From assembly GCA_948571325.1 (NCBI GenBank), contig CAOZKB010000010.1, forward strand, positions 1-22,319: a stretch of 22,319 bases of DNA, in the 5' to 3' direction. The stretch is from an uncultured Candidatus Saccharibacteria bacterium. Lineage in GTDB: Bacteria; Patescibacteriota; Saccharimonadia; Saccharimonadales; Saccharimonadaceae. Made by a program: the position numbers and the translations under genes. Shown here one piece after another: positions 20,917 to 22,319 of this stretch (position 1 is its first letter; the number at the start of each line of letters is the position of its first letter). A model generated the notes under the pieces. That model ran no database searches and was not told the origin of the DNA. It worked only from the letters and a program-made list of their open reading frames with translations.

Positions 20917-21041
20917 TTACTTCCATACACAAATCAGCAACATTTACTTAGTCATTGCTAGTTTGGCTGTGCGATGCCGCTCAATAACTAACAATAATAA
21001 GCAGATATAAAAAATTGCTGAATTGTATAAAAGTAAGACAC
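20912..21041 (-). ncRNA. Candidate structured RNA or riboswitch-like domain
   Basis: The 130-nt RNA is closed by a perfect 11-bp stem: GTGTCTTACTT at its 5' end (21041-21031) with AAGTAAGACAC at its 3' end (20922-20912). Moving inward come two G-U pairs, ATACA with TGTAT, then TCAGCAA with TTGCTGA, a large asymmetric internal loop, and TTAGTTATTG with CAATGACTAA (10 bp, one G-U pair). The predicted transcription start (about 21039) falls at the 5' arm. Because the 3' arm shares GACAC with the terminator, this looks like an antiterminator. Alternatives are a 6S-like rod RNA or a palindromic mobile repeat. I match it to no known family. Confidence 0.5.
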
Positions 21042-21045
21042 TTCC

Positions 21046-21054
21046 ATTCTATCA
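21046..21054 (-). promoter_or_regulatory. Extended -10 promoter of the structured RNA / FISUMP leader
   Basis: TGATAGAAT on the minus strand (21054-21046), start predicted near 21039. The -35 zone at 17 bp is weak (TTTGGT). A TTGACA at 21065-21060 is too close to the -10 to be its -35. Confidence 0.5.
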
Positions 21055-21191
21055 TACTTATGTCAAAAACCAAAACCCAAATGCTGTAAAATTTACAACA
21101 TTTTCTTCATTCATTACACTTCCTAAGCACACGAGCGCCCCGCCTTCACCATATAATTATATATTGTCACCTTAAATTCACTTTCACCTAG

Positions 21192-21197
21192 TATAAT
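21192..21197 (+). promoter_or_regulatory. -10 element giving a leaderless ATPase mRNA
   Basis: A consensus TATAAT at 21192-21197 places the start at 21204, the A of the ATG. No ribosome binding site precedes that ATG. The -35 region is poor. Confidence 0.55.
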
Positions 21198-21203
21198 AGT
21201 ATT

Positions 21204-22319
21204 ATGGCAAAAATCACAGGATTAACTAACGAGGAAGTCGCCGAACGCATCAAAGCCAGTTTGGTTAATTCTGAAGTAAAACCTCCTTCTAAATCAATTC
21301 CACAAATTATCTTCAGCAACCTTTTTACTTATTTTAACTTTATCTTCACCGTTATTTCAATCTTGCTAATCCTCGTTAAATCTTACCGCGATTTAACTTT
21401 TCTCCCCATTATTATCGCCAATACTCTCATTGGCATCATCCAAGAAATCCGTTCTAAAATCGTTCTTGACCGTCTCACCGTGTTACATTCACCTCATATC
21501 ACCGTCATTCGCAACGGCCAAAAAGTTCAAATCCCCACCAGCGAATTAGTTGAAGACGATATTGCTATCCTTGCTGCCGGCAATCAAATTCCCGCCGACG
21601 GACAAGTCATCGACGGCAATCTCACTGTCAATGAATCTCTTCTCACTGGCGAAGCTGACGAAATCCATAAACACCCTGGCGATACCCTAATGTCTGGCAG
21701 CTACGTTGTTTCCGGTGAGTGTTATGCTAAAATCGAAAAAGTCGGCAGGGAATCTTACATTTCTAAACTCACGCTCGAAGCTAAAGCTATTAAATCCGGC
21801 GAACAGTCCGAAATTATCCGTTCGCTCAACAGAATCGTTAAAATCGTCGGCTTCATCATCATCCCCATCGGACTTATTCTCTTTTCTCAACAATACTTCT
21901 TTCACGCCGCCAGCGCCAAAACTAGTGTCCAAGCCATGGTTGCAGCCATCATCGGTATGATTCCTGAAGGGTTATTCTTACTAGCTAGTACCACGCTCGC
22001 CATCAGCGCGACTAAACTCGCCCTACAAAAAGTTCTTCCCCAGGATATGAAATCCATCGAAACTCTCGCCCGCGTCGACACTCTCTGCATTGACAAGACC
22101 GGCACTATTACCGATGGCACGATGCAAGTTAATAATCTTCACAGCCTAAACTCCAACTTCACCGAATCCGAGCTAAAAACCCTTCTCAGCGACTTCGCTC
22201 ACGCCCAAAAATCCGACAACATCACCATGCAGGCCCTCAAAGATTTTTTCAATACCCCCACCAAACAAAAACCTACTGCTGTTTCTGGTTTCTCTTCACA
22301 ATATAAATACAGCGGCGTC
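21204..22319 (+). CDS. CtpE-like P-type cation ATPase, N-terminal part
   Basis: The first 372 residues of a P-type ATPase are present; the gene runs off the window. It starts GLTNEEVAERI, then two helices (about 38-60, 65-83), the actuator domain with the LLTGEADEI loop (146-154) and MSGSYVVSGE, two more helices (about 211-229, 243-273) with the PEGL ion-site motif (254-257), and the phosphorylation site DKTGTITDG (297-305, Asp297). PEGL and TGEAD, together with the spacing, resemble mycobacterial CtpE, a calcium-uptake ATPase, more than heavy-metal pumps, which carry CPx. Heavy-metal-binding N-terminal domains are absent. Calcium transport is inference from family likeness. The coding strand is C-rich and G-poor, unlike the + strand genes at the left end. 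Confidence 0.9.
   Translation, partial: MAKITGLTNEEVAERIKASLVNSEVKPPSKSIPQIIFSNLFTYFNFIFTVISILLILVKSYRDLTFLPIIIANTLIGIIQEIRSKIVLDRLTVLHSPHITVIRNGQKVQIPTSELVEDDIAILAAGNQIPADGQVIDGNLTVNESLLTGEADEIHKHPGDTLMSGSYVVSGECYAKIEKVGRESYISKLTLEAKAIKSGEQSEIIRSLNRIVKIVGFIIIPIGLILFSQQYFFHAASAKTSVQAMVAAIIGMIPEGLFLLASTTLAISATKLALQKVLPQDMKSIETLARVDTLCIDKTGTITDGTMQVNNLHSLNSNFTESELKTLLSDFAHAQKSDNITMQALKDFFNTPTKQKPTAVSGFSSQYKYSGV

Noticed and set aside
20786..21010. 74-codon + strand frame before the ATPase gene
   Set aside because: It crosses the terminator and palindromic arms, has no ribosome binding site and no protein-like features.
20912..21041. tmRNA, RNase P RNA or SRP RNA
   Set aside because: None of their conserved core sequences is present; a 6S-like RNA cannot be excluded.
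18528..21203. Possible dif recombination site near the skew change
   Set aside because: I looked for dif-like arms (such as CATAA..TTATG) by eye and saw no convincing 28-bp match.

Overview
The window most likely comes from a member of the Candidatus Saccharibacteria (TM7, Patescibacteria/CPR). The pointers are an intact FISUMP-type surface protein plus a broken second copy, compact mostly single-gene transcription units, sigma70-like promoters with a frequent TGTGC-TATAAT style, genes that appear to be leaderless, a NusA with an acidic tail and no infB neighbour, and TGA used as a normal stop. This is a judgement from gene content, not a phylogeny.

Layout. Bases 1-4020 hold four small units: a CmpB-type membrane protein (+), an acidic protein of unknown function behind a structured leader (+), nusA (+) and a small three-helix membrane protein (-). 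Bases 4383-12837 hold the most unusual part: three consecutive minus-strand genes for large secreted proteins. Each has its own promoter, a 250-370 nt leader and its own terminator. All three share an N-terminal domain running from a VDC motif to a VPxGTKAAR motif, followed by low-complexity linkers and acidic or Ser/Thr-rich tails. The largest also carries 14 tandem CX2CX4HX4H zinc-knuckle-like units; two of the three carry MBG-like and cohesin-like beta domains. No LPXTG signal or C-terminal membrane anchor is visible in any of them.

Bases 12863-13065 hold an initiator tRNA-Met with its own promoter and hairpin terminator. Bases 13027-18527 form a surface-glycan module: a phosphoglycosyl transferase and a glycosyltransferase-polymerase/ligase fusion in one minus-strand operon, with galE transcribed divergently from an overlapping promoter region. 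The transferase would load the first sugar on the lipid carrier, the fusion protein would extend and polymerise or ligate the glycan, and GalE would supply UDP-galactose-type precursors.

Bases 18705-20725 hold a broken FISUMP gene end facing an intact FISUMP surface-protein gene. The latter lies behind a highly structured 300 nt leader that contains a terminator mutually exclusive with another stem. The window ends inside a CtpE-like P-type ATPase gene (+).

The + strand is clearly G-rich in much of the window up to about 18.5 kb, even across minus-strand glycan genes, and clearly C-rich in the ATPase gene. This suggests a change of replication arm, possibly the terminus, near 19-21 kb. The secreted-protein and FISUMP genes look nearly balanced.
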